Source of the DNA: Litorivicinus sp965656605
Lineage (GTDB): Bacteria; Pseudomonadota; Gammaproteobacteria; Pseudomonadales; Litorivicinaceae
Reading direction: 5' to 3'
DNA: 61,111 nucleotides
Assembly: GCA_965656605.1 (NCBI GenBank)
Contig: CBFHLC010000007.1
Span: 1-61,111 of the forward strand
In this document: positions 33,880 to 43,244 of the stretch, one piece after another
How the letters are laid out: each line of letters starts with the position of its first letter
Numbering within the stretch: position 1 is the stretch's first letter
Notes under the pieces: model-generated
What the model saw: the letters and a program-made list of their open reading frames with translations, nothing else
Databases searched by the model: none
Told to the model about the DNA's origin: nothing
Made by a program: the position numbers and the translations under genes

Positions 33880-34956
33880 ATGCGTTTATTCACACTGATT
33901 TGCAAAACCCTTGTTCTACTCACGACCTTATCGGCCCAAGCTCACGAAATTAATCCCATCATTGTCGATGTGAATGTAAGCGGTGAGCGCAATTTATCGA
34001 TCCGCTTCAACCTGGAACCGATATTGGCCGAGATCGACCTGTCACAAGTCAGTAATACCGACGAAGCTGATCAAGCTGCCGCCTACGATCAGCTGCGAGC
34101 CCAATCTGATCAGGCTGTATTGGCGCTGTATCAGCAAGATCCCACTCGGGTCTGGCAAGCCCTAGGAATCAAAGGCTCGCTTGAAGCTGCTGAAGTGACC
34201 ATTGAGTCGCAACCGGATTTGGAACTACCTCGATATGCACGCCTATCCGGCAACCTAACACCGGATACCCCATGGATTTGGCAAGCACCGGCAAGCACCG
34301 GCGAAATTGTCCTGCGTGATAATTCATCCCGTGGCTACACCGCTCTACTGGCACCGGGCCAGGCCAGCGACCCGTTGGATCAAAGCATCAGCGCAGGCCA
34401 GCAGTTTGGCGTTTATGTATTAAGCGGCATTGAACACATCATCCCCAAGGGACTGGATCACATCTTGTTCGTGATGGGGCTGTTTTTGTTCAGCGTTGCG
34501 TGGCGACCACTGCTGGCTCAGGTCACCGTATTTACTGCAGCACATACCGTCACCCTAGCGCTGGCATCGCTGCAGATCGTGGTGGTCTCGGCCAGCATTG
34601 TAGAGCCGCTAATCGCCCTCTCCATCGCTTACGTGGCGTTTGAAAACCTGCAAAAACATCCAAAGCTCAGTCGTCGCTTGTGGCTGGTCATGGCGTTTGG
34701 TTTGTTACATGGACTGGGTTTCGCCAGCGTTTTGCAGGAGTTCGGCTTGGATGGTGAGTACTTCGCGCTCAGCTTGGTCGGCTTTAACTTGGGCGTAGAA
34801 ATCGGTCAGCTATTGGTCTTGCTACCGATGTTCTTGCTGCTGGGCACCTGGGCCCATCGTCAAAGCTGGTATCGCGGGGCAATAAAAATCCCACTGTCCG
34901 TGTTGATCGGAGCAGTGGGATTGTATTGGACCTTCGAGCGAGTCTTTTTAGGCTAG
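33880..34956 (+). CDS. HupE/UreJ-family membrane protein, probable metal permease
   Basis: 358 residues. A signal peptide ends AQAHEINP, followed by about 150 extracytoplasmic residues, then a seven-helix HupE/UreJ domain: SGIEHIIPKGLDHILFVMGL, FTAAHTVTLALA, and FGLLHGLGFASVL, each with the conserved His/Asp that could carry Ni or Co. Neither hydrogenase nor urease genes are in the window. It overlaps the clpA stop by four bases. A ten-base tandem duplication at 34281-34300 leaves the frame intact. Metal identity is inference. Confidence 0.87.
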   Translation: MRLFTLICKTLVLLTTLSAQAHEINPIIVDVNVSGERNLSIRFNLEPILAEIDLSQVSNTDEADQAAAYDQLRAQSDQAVLALYQQDPTRVWQALGIKGSLEAAEVTIESQPDLELPRYARLSGNLTPDTPWIWQAPASTGEIVLRDNSSRGYTALLAPGQASDPLDQSISAGQQFGVYVLSGIEHIIPKGLDHILFVMGLFLFSVAWRPLLAQVTVFTAAHTVTLALASLQIVVVSASIVEPLIALSIAYVAFENLQKHPKLSRRLWLVMAFGLLHGLGFASVLQEFGLDGEYFALSLVGFNLGVEIGQLLVLLPMFLLLGTWAHRQSWYRGAIKIPLSVLIGAVGLYWTFERVFLG

Positions 34957-37232
34957 TCGACCGAGGTGGTCTTCTCGTTGGACTCGTAACTAATCGCCAA
35001 CTCGCCATCCTTGACCGTGACAAACACGGTGCCGCCTTTAACCAAGGACCCGAACAGCAGCTCCTCTGCCATGGGTCGCTTGAGCTTGTCCTGGATCAGA
35101 CGCGCCATTGGGCGCGCACCCATACTGGGCTGATACCCGTGCTCGGCAAACCACAGCTTCGCTTCGTCATCCAGCTCTAGGTGCACGCGGCGCTCATCCA
35201 GCTGACCTTGCAGCTCGGCGACGAACTTGTCGACCACACCGACGATCACTTCACTGGACAACGGACGGAACTGAATTACCGCATCCAAGCGATTGCGGAA
35301 TTCAGGTGTAAACATCTTGTTCAGCGCTTCCATGCCATCGGTTGAATGATCCTGCTCGGTAAATCCGATCGACCGGCGAGCGGTCTCATGAGCACCGGCG
35401 TTCGACGTCATCACTAGGATGACTTGGCGGAAGTCAGCCTTGCGGCCGTTGTTGTCGGTCAGCGTTCCGTGATCCATCACCTGCAACAGCAAGTTGAACA
35501 CCTCGGGGTGAGCTTTCTCAATCTCGTCTAACAGCAGGACGCAGTGAGGGTTCTTTGTGACCGCTTCAGTCAACAAACCGCCCTGGTCATACCCAACATA
35601 CCCCGGAGGCGCACCAATCAGGCGCGAGACCGTATGCCGCTCCATGTACTCAGACATGTCAAAGCGCACCAACTCGACGCCCATTTGACGGGCTAGCTGG
35701 TTGGTCACCTCAGTTTTACCCACACCGGTCGGTCCGGCAAACAGGAAGCTACCAATCGGCTTGCCTTCCTGACGCAAACCGGCCCGGGCCAATTTGATTG
35801 CACTGGACAGCTGAGTGATCGCCGAATCCTGTCCAAAGACCGTCATCTTCAAATCGCGCTCGAGGTTCTTGAGCACCTCAGTGTCATTACGGCTAACGGA
35901 CTTGGGTGGAATACGCGCAATCTTAGCAACGACGGCTTCGATCTCGCCCTGCCCAATGGTTTTCTTACGTTTGCTGGCCGGCAGCATGCGTTGCATCGCA
36001 CCCGCCTCGTCAATCACATCAATGGCCTTGTCGGGCAACTGGCGATCGTTGATGTAGCGATCCGCCAACTCAGCCGCGCTGGCCAAGGCCTTCTTGCTGT
36101 ACTTGATGTCGTGATGCTCTTCAAAGCGCGAACGCAGACCTTCTAGGATCTTGACGGTGTCTGGAACCGAGGGCTCCATCACATCGACTTTCTGGAAACG
36201 GCGAGCTAGGGCACGGTCTTTCTCAAAGATGCCACGGTATTCTTGGAACGTCGTTGATCCGACGCAGCGAATTTGGCCACTCGACAACAGCGGCTTGAGC
36301 AAGTTTGAAGCGTCCATCACGCCGCCCGATGCAGCACCGGCTCCAATGATGGTGTGAATTTCGTCGATGAACAAAATTGCATGGGGCTGACGCTTAAGCT
36401 CATTCAACAGGGCCTTTAAACGCTTCTCGAAGTCGCCACGGTATTTGGTGCCGGCCAGGAGTGCGCCTAAATCCAACGAATAAACCACGGCCTCTTCGAT
36501 GACTTCGGGCACTTCTTTCTGCTCGATCAGATACGCCAAGCCTTCGGCAATGGCGGTTTTACCCACGCCGGCTTCGCCGACCAATAGTGGGTTGTTCTTG
36601 CGCCGACGCGATAGAGTCTGAATCACACGCTGAACTTCGTGGTCACGCCCAATCAGCGGATCAATTTTGCCCTCACGCACTTCAACATTCAGGTTGGTTG
36701 CATAATTCTCGAGCGGTCCTTTATCAGCTTTGGATTCGCCTTCTTCGTTATTGCCCATGTCAGTTGACTGCTCGCTAGAGCTGGCCTCACCGTCCGACAT
36801 TTTTGAGATGCCGTGGCTGATGAAGTTGACCACATCAATCCGCTGGATCTGCTGTTGTTTTAGGAAGAAAACGGCTTGCGACTCGGACTCACTGAAGATC
36901 GCGACCAGCACGTTCGCCCCGGTGACTTCACTCTTGCCGCTGGATTGCACGTGGAACACCGCACGCTGCAGCACGCGCTGAAAACCCAAAGTGGGCTGGG
37001 TCTCGCGGTCACGCTCTGAGGCTGGGATCAGCGGCGTGGTAGCATCGACAAAATCTTGCAACTCTTTGCGCAGACCCGCCAAATCCGCACCGCAGGCGTT
37101 CAACACCTCTAGTGCGGCATCGTTGTCTAACAACGCGAGTAACAGATGCTCGACGGTCATGAACTCATGCCGTTTACCGCGAGCTTCTTTGAACGCTAGA
37201 TTGAGGGTGACCTCAAGTTCTTTGCTTAACAT
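34953..37232 (-). CDS. clpA: ATP-dependent Clp protease ATP-binding subunit ClpA
   Basis: 759-residue Hsp100 unfoldase feeding ClpP. It has an N-domain (1-150) that docks ClpS, a first AAA+ module with GEAGVGKT and LFIDEIHTIIGAG, and a second with GPTGVGKTEV and VLLLDEIEKAHPEVF, ending in the C-terminal sensor domain. ATG 37232 has GGAG upstream and lies 11 bases after the clpS stop, so clpS-clpA is one operon. clpP is elsewhere. The stop overlaps that of HupE (CTAG). Confidence 0.97.
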   Translation of the reverse strand: MLSKELEVTLNLAFKEARGKRHEFMTVEHLLLALLDNDAALEVLNACGADLAGLRKELQDFVDATTPLIPASERDRETQPTLGFQRVLQRAVFHVQSSGKSEVTGANVLVAIFSESESQAVFFLKQQQIQRIDVVNFISHGISKMSDGEASSSEQSTDMGNNEEGESKADKGPLENYATNLNVEVREGKIDPLIGRDHEVQRVIQTLSRRRKNNPLLVGEAGVGKTAIAEGLAYLIEQKEVPEVIEEAVVYSLDLGALLAGTKYRGDFEKRLKALLNELKRQPHAILFIDEIHTIIGAGAASGGVMDASNLLKPLLSSGQIRCVGSTTFQEYRGIFEKDRALARRFQKVDVMEPSVPDTVKILEGLRSRFEEHHDIKYSKKALASAAELADRYINDRQLPDKAIDVIDEAGAMQRMLPASKRKKTIGQGEIEAVVAKIARIPPKSVSRNDTEVLKNLERDLKMTVFGQDSAITQLSSAIKLARAGLRQEGKPIGSFLFAGPTGVGKTEVTNQLARQMGVELVRFDMSEYMERHTVSRLIGAPPGYVGYDQGGLLTEAVTKNPHCVLLLDEIEKAHPEVFNLLLQVMDHGTLTDNNGRKADFRQVILVMTSNAGAHETARRSIGFTEQDHSTDGMEALNKMFTPEFRNRLDAVIQFRPLSSEVIVGVVDKFVAELQGQLDERRVHLELDDEAKLWFAEHGYQPSMGARPMARLIQDKLKRPMAEELLFGSLVKGGTVFVTVKDGELAISYESNEKTTSVD

Positions 37233-37243
37233 CGTATCTCCAA

Positions 37244-37588
37244 TTACTCGTCGTCTTCGCTGGGTTCTACTTCAGCCATCAAGGGGTGTTGATGATCCTT
37301 AGCGTACTGAACTACCTGTGCTGCCTTGGTCTCGGCAATGTCCTTTGGAAAGATCCCGCACACGCCCATTCCCTTGGTATGGACCGCGAGCATCACCTGT
37401 GTTGCTTGCTCTGGACCCATGCCGAAAAACACTTCTAATACATGCACCACGAAGTCCATCGGGGTGTAGTCATCGTTCATCAACAAAACTTTGTAGAGGG
37501 GCGGCCGTTGCAACTTGGGCTGTGCCTCGGCCGTTGCGGTATTACCCTGCCCCTCAAATTCGTCCTGTGCTCGTATCTGGTGTGTCAC
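37244..37588 (-). CDS. clpS: ClpS adaptor for N-end rule substrates
   Basis: 114 residues; presents N-degron substrates to ClpA. After a variable 30-residue tail come YKVLLMNDDYTPMDFVVHVL (the Asn-Asp-Asp of the N-degron pocket) and HTKGMGVCGIFPKDIAETK (the binding His). Start is GTG at 37588 with a poor ribosome site. 11 bases before clpA. Confidence 0.96.
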   Translation of the reverse strand: MTHQIRAQDEFEGQGNTATAEAQPKLQRPPLYKVLLMNDDYTPMDFVVHVLEVFFGMGPEQATQVMLAVHTKGMGVCGIFPKDIAETKAAQVVQYAKDHQHPLMAEVEPSEDDE

Positions 37589-37712
37589 TGTCTGGCCATT
37601 TATCGGTTCCTTTTTCCGATTATGGGGTTTTCGATCCCAATTGAAAGCACCGATACAGGCTAGACCGACCTAAAGGGAGCAGGGACACCAAGACCTGAGT
37701 CTGTGATCTGAT

Positions 37713-38180
37713 TCACCCCGGTTGTATCGCCAAGGTCGCCTGATCCTTGATCGTTTCCATGACAACGTAGGTGTGCGTGGACCTAACATCGGGGAGTTGA
37801 GTCAACACGTCCCCTAGAAACCGGCGATATTCGTGGATGTCGCGGCCGCGAACTTTGAGTAGGTAATCGAATCCACCGGCCACCATGTGGCAGGACTGAA
37901 CCTCTGGACGCGCTTGCACCGCTTGGGCGAAGGCCTTGAACACGCTTTGATCCGAATGATTCAATGTGACTTCGACGAACACGATGTGATTTTGCCCCAG
38001 CGCATCCGCATCTAGCAGAGCTTGATACCCCTTAATCAGGCCCGAACGTTCAAGTTTCTTGACCCGCTCCGCGCAGGCCGACACCGACAACGAGACGTGT
38101 TCTGCCAGGGCTCGGCTACTCTGGTTTGAATCTCGTTGCAGCAACTCCAAGATCTTCCTGTCAAACCTATCGATCACCAA
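37713..38180 (-). CDS. Lrp/AsnC-family regulator, probable activator of putA
   Basis: 155 residues with an N-terminal AsnC helix-turn-helix (ILELLQRDSNQSSRALAEHV, SVSACAERVKKLERSG) and the RAM/ACT effector domain. It diverges from putA across 116 bases; Lrp-type PutR/AldR regulators sense proline in many alphaproteobacteria and vibrios-like genomes, so the same job is inferred here. The first codons are TTG then GTG; either could start (38180 or 38177), with AGGGGA upstream. Confidence 0.87.
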   Translation of the reverse strand: MVIDRFDRKILELLQRDSNQSSRALAEHVSLSVSACAERVKKLERSGLIKGYQALLDADALGQNHIVFVEVTLNHSDQSVFKAFAQAVQARPEVQSCHMVAGGFDYLLKVRGRDIHEYRRFLGDVLTQLPDVRSTHTYVVMETIKDQATLAIQPG

Positions 38181-38296
38181 ATATTCCCCTGTTATTTAAT
38201 TCCAATTACGGAAAATATCCGGCCAAAACGGCAAACACAATCAATTCAACAAACAGCAGTGACTACTATCGTGAGACAACAAGACGAGGATTTGCC
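38181..38296. promoter_or_regulatory. Divergent region, Lrp-type regulator / putA
   Basis: 116 AT-rich bases. A loose inverted pair ATATTCC (38181-38187) and GGAAAATAT (38210-38218) could be part of an Lrp-like site. GAGGA precedes the putA ATG at 38297. The site assignment is weak; the role as shared control region is likely. Confidence 0.45.
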
Positions 38297-41194
38297 ATGT
38301 TCAACCCCAATTACAACCGCTCCGACGCGGACGCTTTGCCTACTTCAACGCCCCTCACCTTGCACACTCGAACGATCGCGGGCCAATGGATTAAGACCTT
38401 GCGCAACATGCAAGATCAACAGGGCCCCGTTGCGGCCTTGTTGCAGGAATACAGCCTCTCCAGCGATGAGGGCGTGGCGTTGCTATGCATTGCCGAGTGC
38501 ATCTTGCGCATCCCCGATCAAGAGACCGTTGATAACCTGCTGCAGGCCAAGTTAGGCGGGTTGGACTGGAAGGCTCACGCTGGAAACAGCGCACACTGGT
38601 TCGTGAACGCCTCGACCGCCGCGCTACTCGTCACCGGCAAAGTCCTGGACACTCAACCCGCCGGGGCCTGGCGCAAAATGGTTCAGCGCTTGGGAGAGCC
38701 CATGATTCGCACCGCGGTACAACGAGCCGTTCGCGTGTTAGGCGGACAGTTTGTCTACCACCACCGCATCAAAGGTGCGTGCAAAAAAGCCTCCTCTGAA
38801 TTGACCAGCTTTGACATGCTTGGCGAAGCCGCGATGACTGAGGCGGATGCGTCTTATTACATCGAGCAGTACCGCGATGCCATCGAGACCACTGGTACGC
38901 ACAAGCGAGATGGTGACTTGATGGCGCGTAACGGCATCAGTATCAAGCTGTCCGCACTACACCCTCGCTTCGAGCCTCGTCAGGACAACCAAGATGAGTT
39001 GTATCGCAGGGTCAAGCCACTGGCGTTGCTGGCCGCACAGCACGGCATTCCACTATGCATTGATGCTGAAGAAACCGAACGCCTACCCCTGCAGCTCGAC
39101 ATTTTGGAGCGCCTGTCACTGGACCCCGATTTAGCTGACTATCAAGGCTTGGGCTTGGCCATTCAGGCCTACCACAAAGCAGCGATCGATACCTGTCAGT
39201 GGGTTGCCGATTTAGCCAAGCGCAGTGGGCGTCGACTGACCCCGCGCCTGGTCAAAGGCGCCTATTGGGATGCCGAAGTCAAAAACGCGCAAACACTGGG
39301 GTTAGCCGAGTATCCCGTCTGGACCCGCAAGGTCGACACCGATCGCAATTACTTAGCCTGTGCCGAAGTACTGTTAGCCGCCCGACCCCACTTGTTTCCG
39401 GGATTTGCGACGCACAATGCACTGAGTGTGGCCGCGATCGTGCAATACGCCGGCGACCAACAGGGTTTTGAGTTTCAGCGCCTGCATGGCATGGGTGAAA
39501 GTCTGTATGAAGCGGCCGATCTGCAAGCGCCTGTGCGTATTTATGCACCGGTTGGACCGCATAAGGACTTACTCGCCTACTTGGTTCGCCGCTTACTCGA
39601 AAACGGCGCCAACTCCAGCTTTGTTCACCAAATGGCCGACCCCAGCTACACCGTCGAGAGCCTGACGCAGGACCCCCGCGAAGATCAAAGCGAGATCGGG
39701 CTGGCTGCACCGCATGATCTGTTTGGCGAACGTAAGAACAGCCGAGGCTTGAATCTGGACTATCAAGACGATTTAGCCCGCGTACAGAACGCTACCGCCC
39801 CTTCGATCGAGGCACCTGATGTCAGCGCCGATCAAGCGCGCCAGGCGCTGGAGACTGCCAGCAACGCTCAGCAAGGTTGGAACGCCCAGGGCTTCGAGGC
39901 ACGGGCACGACTGCTAGAAGCTGCGGCGGATTTGATTGAAGCAGACACCGAAAGCCTAATTCGCCTAATTGCTGACGAAGCCGGACGGACTTGGTTGGAC
40001 GGACTGTCTGAAGTTCGTGAAGGCGTCGACTTTCTTCGCTACTACGCAGCTCAAGCCCGCACGATGGACGGCCAGAGGGTCCTGCCAGGACCAACCGGCG
40101 AGAACAACCGCTACTGGATGGAAGGCAAAGGCGTATTCCTGTGCATCGCCCCCTGGAACTTCCCACTGGCCATCTTTGTAGGACAGGTCGCCGCAGCCTT
40201 GGTCGGCGGCAACTGCGTTCTGGCCAAGCCGGCTGAGCCTACCCCTCGCACCGCCATGCGCGCCTGCCAGCTTTTGCACCAAGCGGGCATCCCCAAAGAG
40301 GTGCTGCACTGCATCCCCGGCAGTGGCCCCGAGATCGGTGGTGCTTTGATCCCCGATCATCGCATCACTGGCATCGCATTCACCGGTTCGACCGCGACCG
40401 CGCGCAATATCAATTTAATGCTAGCCCAGCGACCGGGCCCCATTGGCACCTTGATTGCCGAGACCGGCGGCATCAATGCCCTAATTGTGGACAGCTCAGC
40501 CCTGCCCGAACAGGTCACGCGCGACGTGTTGGCTGGCGCCTTCCAGTCCGCCGGACAACGCTGTTCGGCACTGCGAGTCCTGTGCCTGCAAGAGGACATT
40601 GCTGATCGTCAGATCGAGATGATCCAGGGCGCAATGGACTTATTGGTCGTCGGCAACCCAGATGATCCAGCGAGTGACGTCGGACCCGTCATCGATTTGG
40701 CCGCGGCCGATCGCATCAACGACTATTTACAGCGGATTAAGACTAGTGGAGCTCAGCATTTGGCAAGCGCCCCCGCCCCTCAAGGCGCGCGCTTCGTCGC
40801 ACCGCAAATGTGGAAGCTGGCTGACAACGCCTTCCCCGAAGAAGAAGTATTCGGCCCCATTTTGCACGTCGTGACTTACAAAACTGGCGAGTTGGAAGCG
40901 CTGATCGAGACCATCAATGCGTTGGACTACAGTCTGACCTGCGCCATTCACACGCGTAGCGATCTGCGCCAACAGCTGTTTGAGCAAAAGGCAGCCGCAG
41001 GCAACCTGTACATCAACCGAAACCAGATCGGAGCAGTGGTTGCCAGCCAGCCATTCGGTGGCCACGGGCTGTCGGGCACTGGGCCCAAAGCGGGTGGACC
41101 TCTGTACCTGACCCGATTCGTACAAGAGCGCACCATGTCGGTTGACACCACCGCTGCCGGTGGCAACGCCGCACTGATGGCAGGATTGAACTAG
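38297..41194 (+). CDS. putA: Bifunctional proline dehydrogenase / P5C dehydrogenase PutA
   Basis: Oxidises proline to glutamate by an FAD step and an NAD step. 965 residues: no N-terminal ribbon-helix-helix DNA-binding domain, so this PutA does not repress itself; PRODH barrel (about 170-420, with LVKGAYWDAEVKNAQTLG and RNYLACAEVLL) and aldehyde dehydrogenase domain (about 500-960, with ETGGINALIVD and catalytic Cys in SAGQRCSALRVL). ATG 38297 with GAGGA is used, not the in-frame start at 38126, which runs into the regulator gene. The terminator at 41209-41242 follows. Confidence 0.96.
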   Translation: MFNPNYNRSDADALPTSTPLTLHTRTIAGQWIKTLRNMQDQQGPVAALLQEYSLSSDEGVALLCIAECILRIPDQETVDNLLQAKLGGLDWKAHAGNSAHWFVNASTAALLVTGKVLDTQPAGAWRKMVQRLGEPMIRTAVQRAVRVLGGQFVYHHRIKGACKKASSELTSFDMLGEAAMTEADASYYIEQYRDAIETTGTHKRDGDLMARNGISIKLSALHPRFEPRQDNQDELYRRVKPLALLAAQHGIPLCIDAEETERLPLQLDILERLSLDPDLADYQGLGLAIQAYHKAAIDTCQWVADLAKRSGRRLTPRLVKGAYWDAEVKNAQTLGLAEYPVWTRKVDTDRNYLACAEVLLAARPHLFPGFATHNALSVAAIVQYAGDQQGFEFQRLHGMGESLYEAADLQAPVRIYAPVGPHKDLLAYLVRRLLENGANSSFVHQMADPSYTVESLTQDPREDQSEIGLAAPHDLFGERKNSRGLNLDYQDDLARVQNATAPSIEAPDVSADQARQALETASNAQQGWNAQGFEARARLLEAAADLIEADTESLIRLIADEAGRTWLDGLSEVREGVDFLRYYAAQARTMDGQRVLPGPTGENNRYWMEGKGVFLCIAPWNFPLAIFVGQVAAALVGGNCVLAKPAEPTPRTAMRACQLLHQAGIPKEVLHCIPGSGPEIGGALIPDHRITGIAFTGSTATARNINLMLAQRPGPIGTLIAETGGINALIVDSSALPEQVTRDVLAGAFQSAGQRCSALRVLCLQEDIADRQIEMIQGAMDLLVVGNPDDPASDVGPVIDLAAADRINDYLQRIKTSGAQHLASAPAPQGARFVAPQMWKLADNAFPEEEVFGPILHVVTYKTGELEALIETINALDYSLTCAIHTRSDLRQQLFEQKAAAGNLYINRNQIGAVVASQPFGGHGLSGTGPKAGGPLYLTRFVQERTMSVDTTAAGGNAALMAGLN

Positions 41195-41208
41195 GCCTCA
41201 AACCCGAA

Positions 41209-41242
41209 GCAAAAAAAAAACCCGGCAATCGCCGGGTTTTTT
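41209..41242. terminator. Bidirectional terminator between putA and icd
   Basis: CCCGGC (41221-41226) pairs with GCCGGG (41231-41236) around AATC, flanked by an A-run of about 11 and a T-run of six. It can end putA from the left and icd from the right, and is the only clear terminator between any convergent pair in the window. Confidence 0.93.
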
Positions 41243-41259
41243 CTTTCAAGCTTAGGCGA

Positions 41260-42516
41260 TTAGCCCATGTGCTTGACGACTTCGTTGCCGAACTCGCTGG
41301 CTTTTTTCAGCTCAGCACCGTCCATCAAACGCTCGAAATCATAGGTCACGGTCTTGGCGCTGATCGCACCCTCGACACCCTTGATGACCAAGTCAGCTGC
41401 TTCAAACCAGCCCAGATGACGCAGCATCATTTCAGCAGAAAGGATCAGTGAACCGGGGTTCACTTTGTCCTGGCCTGCGTACTTAGGCGCTGTACCGTGG
41501 GTTGCTTCAAATACGCTGATTCCGTCGCCGATGTTAGCGCCCGGTGCGATACCGATACCACCGACCTGCGCCGCCAACGCGTCTGACAGGTAGTCACCGT
41601 TCAGGTTCAATGTAGCGATTACACTGTACTCTGCGGGACGCAACAGCACTTGCTGCAACATCGCGTCAGCGATCACGTCTTTGATGATGATTTCGTTGCC
41701 AGTCTTGGGGTTCTTCAGAGTCATCCAAGGACCGCCATCTAGCAACTCAGCACCGAACTCATCACGGGCCAACTCGTAACCGAAGTCTTTGAAAGCACCT
41801 TCGGTGAACTTCATGATGTTGCCCTTGTGAACCAAGGTTACTGAGTCTTTGTCGTTATCGATTGCGTACTGGATCGCACGACGAACCAAGCGCTCGGTAC
41901 CTTCTTTTGAAACCGGCTTGATGCCGATACCGCAGTTCTGCGGGAAACGGATCTTTTGGACGCCCATTTCTTCTTGCAGGTACTTGATCAGGCTATCGGC
42001 TTCAGCGGTGCCAGCGGCCCACTCGATGCCTGCGTAGATGTCTTCCGAGTTCTCACGGAAGATAATCATGTCGGTTAGCTCAGGCTGCTTCAGAGGGCTA
42101 GGAACGCCGTTGAAGTAACGAACCGGACGCTCGCAGCTGTACAGATCAAGCTGCTGGCGGATCGCCACGTTCAAAGAACGAATACCACCACCGACCGGAG
42201 TGGTCAGGGGGCCTTTGATGCTAACTTTGAATTCTTTTAGTGCTTCTAGCGTTTCTTCGGGCAACCACTGGTCTGCGCCGTAAACGTTGACGGATTTTTC
42301 GCCACAGAAGACTTCCATCCAAGAAATTTTCTTCTCGCCGCCGTAGGCTTTTTCTACCGCTGCGTCGATGACGTTGATCATCGGAGGTGTAACGTCAATA
42401 CCGATGCCGTCACCTTCGATAAAAGGAATGATCGGGTTGTTAGGTACGTTCAAAGAGTTATCTGCGTTGACCGTGATCTTGTCGCCGGCCGGTACTTGGA
42501 TGTGCTGGTATCCCAT
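41260..42516 (-). CDS. icd: Isocitrate dehydrogenase (NADP), homodimeric type
   Basis: TCA cycle enzyme making 2-oxoglutarate. 418 residues like E. coli Icd: GGIRSLNVAIRQQLDLY holds Ser114, the site phosphorylated by AceK, and RENSEDIYAGIEW and ATHGTAPKYAG are present. ATG 42516 with AGGGAG upstream is used; the extension to 42612 runs through the promoter region. Control by AceK, encoded 6 kb away at 48457, is predicted. Convergent with putA across the shared terminator. Confidence 0.97.
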   Translation of the reverse strand: MGYQHIQVPAGDKITVNADNSLNVPNNPIIPFIEGDGIGIDVTPPMINVIDAAVEKAYGGEKKISWMEVFCGEKSVNVYGADQWLPEETLEALKEFKVSIKGPLTTPVGGGIRSLNVAIRQQLDLYSCERPVRYFNGVPSPLKQPELTDMIIFRENSEDIYAGIEWAAGTAEADSLIKYLQEEMGVQKIRFPQNCGIGIKPVSKEGTERLVRRAIQYAIDNDKDSVTLVHKGNIMKFTEGAFKDFGYELARDEFGAELLDGGPWMTLKNPKTGNEIIIKDVIADAMLQQVLLRPAEYSVIATLNLNGDYLSDALAAQVGGIGIAPGANIGDGISVFEATHGTAPKYAGQDKVNPGSLILSAEMMLRHLGWFEAADLVIKGVEGAISAKTVTYDFERLMDGAELKKASEFGNEVVKHMG

Positions 42517-42629
42517 CCTGTTCTCCCTATTATGTGATGCAAGTCCGTGGGTGTGGATTGCGGCGCGCGAAGTATACCCAAAAGTTATAAAACGCGCCGG
42601 CTTTATGTGCAATTTAAAGGATACGACTT
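42517..42629. promoter_or_regulatory. Divergent intergenic region, icd / rluE-like
   Basis: 113 bases without a gene. AAAGGA (42617-42622) is the ribosome site for the TTG start of the pseudouridine synthase, and AGGGAG serves icd on the other strand. No operator recognised. Confidence 0.4.
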
Positions 42630-43238
42630 TTGGCGAACCCTATTGTTCTATTTAACAAACCCTACGGGGTTCTAAGTCAGTTCACGTCTGAGGATGGCCA
42701 TCCGGGCCTGTCTGAGCACCTGAATTTACCTGGGTATCGCGTGGCAGGACGACTGGATCGTGACAGCGAGGGGCTGCTGGTACTGACAGATGTCGGGGCG
42801 ATTCAAGCGCGTATTGCAGAGCCGCGCTTTCGTAGCGTCAAAACCTACTGGGTGCAGGTTGAGGGAACTCCCATGCTAGACCAGTGGACCCAGCGCCTAT
42901 CGCTGAAAGACGGTCCTGCACGGTTTTTGAGCGCGACCCTGTTGTCGCCTCCACAACTATGGAATCGCAATCCGCCGATCCGGGTTCGCCCCAGCATTCC
43001 AGATACCTGGATCTCGGTCACCTTGGACGAGGGCCGCAATCGCATGGTCCGCCGCATGACAGCAGCGTTAGGCCACCCCACATTGCGACTGATCCGAATG
43101 GCGACCGGCCCCTTTGAGCTAGACGATTTACTGCCCGGGGAATCCCGAGAAATACCGATTCCACCGGCATGGCAAGCCTTGGCTGATCGCCCAAAAATCG
43201 CTAAAGTCCGGCCCCCATCTCGTAGACCCCGTAGGTAA
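42630..43238 (+). CDS. rluE: RluE-type 23S rRNA pseudouridine synthase
   Basis: 202 residues of the RsuA/RluE family with no S4 domain, as in RluE, which modifies U2457 of 23S rRNA. The catalytic Asp43 is in GRLDRDSEGLLVLT; VTLDEGRNRMVRRMTAALGHP is the conserved C-terminal motif. TTG start at 42630, with AAAGGA seven bases upstream. mnmA follows six bases later on the same strand, giving an RNA-modification operon. RluE versus a near relative is by size and motif. Confidence 0.9.
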   Translation: MANPIVLFNKPYGVLSQFTSEDGHPGLSEHLNLPGYRVAGRLDRDSEGLLVLTDVGAIQARIAEPRFRSVKTYWVQVEGTPMLDQWTQRLSLKDGPARFLSATLLSPPQLWNRNPPIRVRPSIPDTWISVTLDEGRNRMVRRMTAALGHPTLRLIRMATGPFELDDLLPGESREIPIPPAWQALADRPKIAKVRPPSRRPRR

Positions 43239-43244
43239 TCATCG

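Noticed and set aside
34281..34300. Ten-base tandem repeat in the HupE gene as a phase-variation switch
   Set aside because: Only two copies and the frame is intact on both sides; no longer run suggests slippage.
37589..37712. Terminator for the Lrp-type gene
   Set aside because: I looked for a stem with T-run on the minus strand in this 124-base gap and found none convincing.
38126..38296. 57-residue N-terminal extension of PutA
   Set aside because: It runs into the divergent regulator and its promoter, lacks any ribbon-helix-helix pattern, and a good ribosome site stands before ATG 38297.
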